The notes below the pieces were generated by a model. The model saw only the letters and a list, made by a program, of their open reading frames with translations. It made no database searches and had not been told where the DNA came from. A stretch of DNA of 64,000 nucleotides from Tamarix chinensis (Eukaryota > Streptophyta > Magnoliopsida > Caryophyllales > Tamaricaceae), in the NCBI GenBank assembly GCA_030549775.1, contig CM060172.1, positions 129,445,122 through 129,509,121 on the forward strand. Direction: 5' to 3'. The position numbers and the translations under genes are program-made. Positions 59,430 to 64,000 of this stretch are shown here, piece after piece (the stretch's first letter is position 1; the number at the start of each line of letters is the position of its first letter).

Positions 59430-60305
59430 CTACACGCGTAGGTGCACAAACATTATTTTGTTGTAGCCTCGTGTGATTCTGACCTTGTTATCGGAGTACC
59501 TGGAGCATTAAGCCAGGGTATAAAAGAACATCGTTCGTTAATTTAACAGAAGACTATGGACAACGCCCCAGTGTGAAAATTTCGATCAACTATATAACAT
59601 ACAGCAGTTCCAAGTTGAATTGAGTCTCCATGTTAACTGGCAGCCCAAATCCCCCGAACACAATGGCTGCATCATCCATCTTAACCTCATATACCGTGCT
59701 ACCAGATTTCCTGTCAATAATGTAAATTCCACCACAAAAAAATCTTGAAGTGTGGAGAAAACTGCAAGGTACCACCGTATGGGAAGACTTGGATAACCAG
59801 CTTATACCAAGAGAACAAAATAAACCATTAAAAATTACAGCTAGCATACTTAAAGAAGCCAGTCATGGAGAATCTGAACCCAAGCAGGATGTCCACCAAA
59901 AACTTTAACCTCCCATCTTTCCTGACAATCTGAAACACGGCAAGTAACCAAGCTCAAAAACCCCACATCTTAACGGTGCAAGATACATAACCAGAGTTCC
60001 GCACAATAGTATCAACCTGTGAGCCCATAAGACCATTTGCTGCATTCTCTATCCAGCTGTCTGTCTCAACCTACAGATGGGCAAAAACCAAAGTGGCTAT
60101 GCAATGCCAGCAAGAACACAAGAGACAGATGGGAGATAAAGTTTAATCGGCTATAGAACTAAAAATTTGCTGTCAATGATGCCAGCCACGGGTGTAAGCA
60201 ACGATCCATGTTTCCCTATCTTTACATATATCATGCATATTCTAGGCTTGTTCTCTTTGGCTTATTTTTACTTAAGTAATCTGATATCAATTAAAATATT
60301 AATGA

Positions 60306-60344
<39 letters not shown>

Positions 60345-63300
60345 GTCGTAATTAATATTTTCATTATTAGTATTAGTATTATTGTTATCATTACTATCTT
60401 TAATTTTATTTTATTGATCTGATAAGTCTTGAAAATAAGTTGAGGTGAATAAGCATTTTATCTACCCAATCCAGATTGAAAGATAATCAACCATTCCAAC
60501 TCAAATGACATTTGTCTGCTTACTCAATATAATTGAATTTTCATTTAAAATCTGAATCAACGAACAAACATTTTTTGGAATACATTTTGGCTAGGGGGTA
60601 TCCAGACCGGCAGAATCAAACCTGCGTAATCAAGCCATGCTCAGGTGCATACAAGTACCTTTGACCGTAACCCAAAATTGTACCAAACCTAACCTAAACT
60701 CAATGAAGGTAACTGTTTCTATCCCAAAACAAATAATGAGTACTACCTAATACACAATTGTAATAATCAAGCTGGATTTGATTGTGTACTCGATAAAAAT
60801 ATAGTCCAGGAAAAGCTCAAGCAGGGAAGACTGTGTCTATGACATCATCAAAGGCATTAGAGAACAATAAGGTCTATATAGAGATAGCATTAGGCGCTGC
60901 AACTTTTGCAGAATGCTTACCCAGACACAATTGAGCATAATTATCCCGGGAGATCTTACTAAAAAAAGGTTGCAACATTATTGCCACTAAAATCTTGGAT
61001 TGCAAATTTATGCATCATCAGAATAGAGCCCTTCCATCTGTGACAATTTTGTAAAGAATGTTGAATTTTAGAAGCCAAACCTTCTAATCTAGTCAATTTA
61101 ACTAAAAAGAGAGAACTTCCACTGCTGTGTTAGGCGGGGGCAGAAAAGGAGTAAAAGGCATCTGGCTTAATGATGACGACTAATGGAAATATTTATCCTT
61201 TTTGGTGAAGCTGTAGTAATATTTATCCTATTTGATGAAGTTATTCTACTACATGAATAAATATTTTTTCTTCTTGATCCACACACATCCTATCTTAAGG
61301 TTCAGTGCAGTTTTGGATGATAAAACACACATACGGACAGCCATATCAGAAGTTACCTGGGAGCTCCAAATCATCTTCCATTCCCCCTCTAGAAGTTCAA
61401 GATCACCAGTAACTTTATCTTGACTAGTCAGAATGAGCCTATCAATCGCCTGTTTGTTTTATGCATCAGTATTGTAGCACATAACTTTTCATAAATAAGT
61501 GTGATTGCACATTCTTTTATGGTAACAACACAGATTCACTGTCAACCTCTAATACTTCATTCCCAGTTGAGATCGACAAAAGCAATTGTTGTCTTGGGTC
61601 TGTTTGCTTTTGTAGCACAAAAGTGGTTCCCTGCACTACAGAGACACGAAGGGGTCCTTAATCCTTCCAAGTTACAAATAAAAGATTAACCTCAACTAAT
61701 GTGAGATTCCACGTGAAAATAATGATGAAAAAAAGAAGAAAAAAAAAAATGAGTTACATACCTTATTACCTCTAGAGATTCGAATATTTCCAGACTGTGA
61801 CAGATAAGTTGTATCTAACCACCCTTTAGCCTCATCTCTCAGAAGTCTAAAAGGGACTGGATATGGAACCTTGAAAGGTAAAATTTTTAAGGAAAATGCT
61901 GCTCTGTCAAACTGGAAAAGAATCCTCTTACCATCCTCTATTGACGCCACTGCCTGTAGAGTGCACAGACAGGTGATTTAATTTAAACAAGCACGATGCA
62001 CTGTGTGAGGAAGTTTATGCCCAATGCTAATGCTAAAGAGCAATCAAGAATCAACTAATGTTAAAACAAGCCAAGACATGTTACGAAAAGCGCAATGATT
62101 ATTTCCTTATATGGAGATACTCCACCTTTCCTGATTTACTGACAATGGATGAGCCACTCATTCCTAATACCATCATTTTATATAGAGCACGTCACTTGGG
62201 AACACCGGAAGGCTACACTAGTAAAACTAAAATTCTGTGTGTGTCAAGCATTCAAGTTTGGGAGCAAGAAAATATGATAATTTAGTGAAGATTGCCACGA
62301 GTAATTTTGAGATTTACACAAAAGGACAAACCCTGAAAGGAAACCAGCATCCACAGAATATGCTAATAAGGCCACTTTACTATTCATCAAAGTTGCAGGA
62401 AAAAATAGTTTTGTCATTCTCGTTGTGGCAACGCCAATTTGGTTCCCGATCATCTTCATGTCACCATGGCTACTACCAGCAGCTCGAAAAGACACATCCA
62501 AACATTGGGATTTAGATATGAAGTCGTCAACACAAAAAAAGTAATTTTATGGATGATATTACCAACACCAAAGCAATGAAAGACGTGGTTAACTTACTGT
62601 GTAACAAAACAATGCTAAGAGGGAAATAGCTTCTAAGACAAAGATAACTGACTACAAAAAAGCAACCGGGCCATGTTCGCAATCAAGGAAAACAAGCAAT
62701 TGAAAGGTGTCCCTGAACAGTCAATAACGGACTAAAGTCTAGCGCCGGGGAGAAAACGTGAAATCTGGAACACACCTCAACTTTTAGCTCACCAATCGCA
62801 TCGGAGAACTTCACAATATTGGATACACGTGGATCATTGGTCCGAAGGAACACCTCTTGAAACACACTAAACGCATCGACTCCCACAAACGTTCTCTGTT
62901 AAAATAGAAAAGGAATGAGGATCTGTGTCTGCGTGTATCAAGGATGCAATTTAAATGACTAAACTATCCTCATCTAAAATACTACCGGAAAAGATATCAT
63001 CAAGTATTAGAAAAGGAAAGGTTAAGATTTATCTTTGTTTAATGTAAGGAAAAGGGAGTAATTAGGAGTAAAGATAATAAATAAATAAAAAGTGTTGAAA
63101 CGATTACTCTATGTAAAGATTAGAATATTAGATATTACAGAGAGTAAACAGTTGGTAGACAAGTAACAGATGCAAGCAAGCAACCTGAATTGGAGATGCT
63201 GTTCCTGGTCTCGTTGTAAACATCAGCTTCCATCGACCTTCAATGAAACTAGAACTCGTCTGAACCATAAACATACTGACATTAAATTAAATCATCGGCG

Positions 63301-63977
63301 GAAAAAGCTTAGGTCAGGACAGGACTTCACACAGAGTCCTGCCTACTCTACTAATAGGTGTATAAACTCAAGCAAAGACTCGTCACACGTGGAGAGAAGG
63401 AAGGAGGGGGGGGGGGAATACATCATAACAACAGTAAATCATGACGAACCGGATTGGGAATGCCGATCAAATCTTCGAGAACTTCAACAGCACGTTCCAC
63501 ATCCTGCAAAAATCAGATCACGATATAACCACCTGCTTTCCTACAATACTCGATCGGTAATTCGCACAGCAACTTTATCGATCCAAAGAACAGACTAAGT
63601 AATAATAATACTTTGCTTTTTCTTACTTTAACTTGTTCCTGACTAGTAGAGCGGCCACGTCCTTGGATTCCAATAAGCGCTTCAACGAGCCTTTTCTCTT
63701 CTTCAGTGAACTCAATGTCTTGCTTCTTCTCTTCTACCTCTTCTTCTTTCTCTTTTTCTCTCTCCTGATCTTGATGTGCGAAGGAAGAGGAAGATGAACG
63801 AATTCCCAATTTTGTAGGTTTTGCAAAAATCCGAAGGGTGGAATCCAGATTTCCGCTGCAAAGTGGAGCAATCTTAGTGCCGGATTTTAACAATGGAGCT
63901 AAGAATTTGGGGGAATGTATCAACGGATAAACCAACTTTGCGCTTTCTAATGGTTTTATGACCGAAGGAATAGCCAT
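59430..63977 (-). CDS. PAP12: Plastid-lipid-associated protein / fibrillin family, PAP12-like, complete
   Basis: Eleven exons on the - strand, all with GT-AG introns: 63627-63977, 63450-63503, 63185-63259, 62776-62895, 61762-61953, 61547-61630, 61357-61449, 60017-60070, 59850-59929, 59603-59710 and 59430-59499. They total 1281 nt, 426 residues, without stops or frameshifts. The first exon encodes a Ser/Arg/Lys-rich plastid transit peptide and a Glu/Lys-rich coiled stretch before FTEEEKRLVEALIGIQGRGR. The PAP/fibrillin core follows: FIEGRWKLMFTTRPGTASPI, VSNIVKFSDAIGELKVE, PFKVPYPVPFRLL, GWLDTTYLS, IRISRGNKGTTFVLQK. A second lipocalin-like module has LELLEGEWKMIWSSQ, SWIENAANGLMG, MDDAAIVFGGFGLP and VRITRGYNKIMFVHLRV. 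Fibrillins coat plastoglobules or thylakoids and bind lipids; the exact ligand of this member is not known to me. Two junctions have split codons: exon 9/10 after two bases and exon 10/11 after CT. Confidence 0.95.
60307..60343. repeat. TTA microsatellite in a PAP12-like intron
   Basis: About 12 TTA units in the 1.3-kb intron between exons 7 and 8 (60071-61356), which otherwise holds AT-rich text with no feature I recognise. Confidence 0.95.
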
Positions 63978-64000
63978 AGTAGTAGAAGCAACTAAACTAC

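Overview
This is plant nuclear DNA, from an angiosperm by gene content. It is AT-rich, has many introns, and holds Athila, chromovirus, copia, LINE, hAT and PIF/Harbinger families. Two ordinary single-copy genes sit at the edges: the 3' end of a callose synthase gene (+ strand, exons 4195-5457) and a complete 11-exon plastid-lipid-associated protein gene, PAP12-like (- strand, 59430-63977). About 53 kb of transposon-rich sequence and AT-rich spacer lies between them. The species cannot be fixed from this window.

Layout. 1-3730: a LINE with complete-length ORF2, carrying three in-frame stops, lying in sense orientation in the callose synthase intron upstream of exon 4195. 5458-8920 and 10966-about 12700: AT-rich spacer with microsatellites, split by a 5'-truncated LINE (8951-10935, - strand) with 30-bp flanking repeats. 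About 12700-27886: an old + strand Ty3/gypsy chromovirus (G1), interrupted in RNase H by a 6784-bp insertion (X1, 19662-26445, 5-bp TSD), which itself holds a truncated Athila (AT3). 27887-31078: a Ty1/copia relic (C1), interrupted by a 191-bp TG...CA element. 31078-35342: 5' LTR, primer site and gag start of a second chromovirus on the - strand (G2). 35343-49058: an Athila (AT1, - strand) split by two long LTR-like insertions, X2 (35821-40947) and X3 (43176-46260). 49300-54895: a second Athila (AT2, - strand) split by a hAT MITE (51160-51494) and a 1736-bp non-autonomous hAT (52841-54576), and cut at its protease by another LTR start (X5). 55230-58310: tandem repeats, a Z-DNA-type TG/CG run, and a decayed PIF/Harbinger element with both a Myb/SANT-like gene and a DDE transposase relic. 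58310-59429: AT-rich spacer.

The region is best read as a stratified transposon nest. In several places removing an insertion and one TSD copy restores a continuous reading frame in the host element. I see no transposon that is likely to be active. I also see no undescribed multi-gene system. The most distinctive things are a family of 3-5 kb LTRs with near-palindromic ends and variable internal tandem repeats, the 191-bp TG...CA element, and the hAT with direct CCCGA-type arrays.
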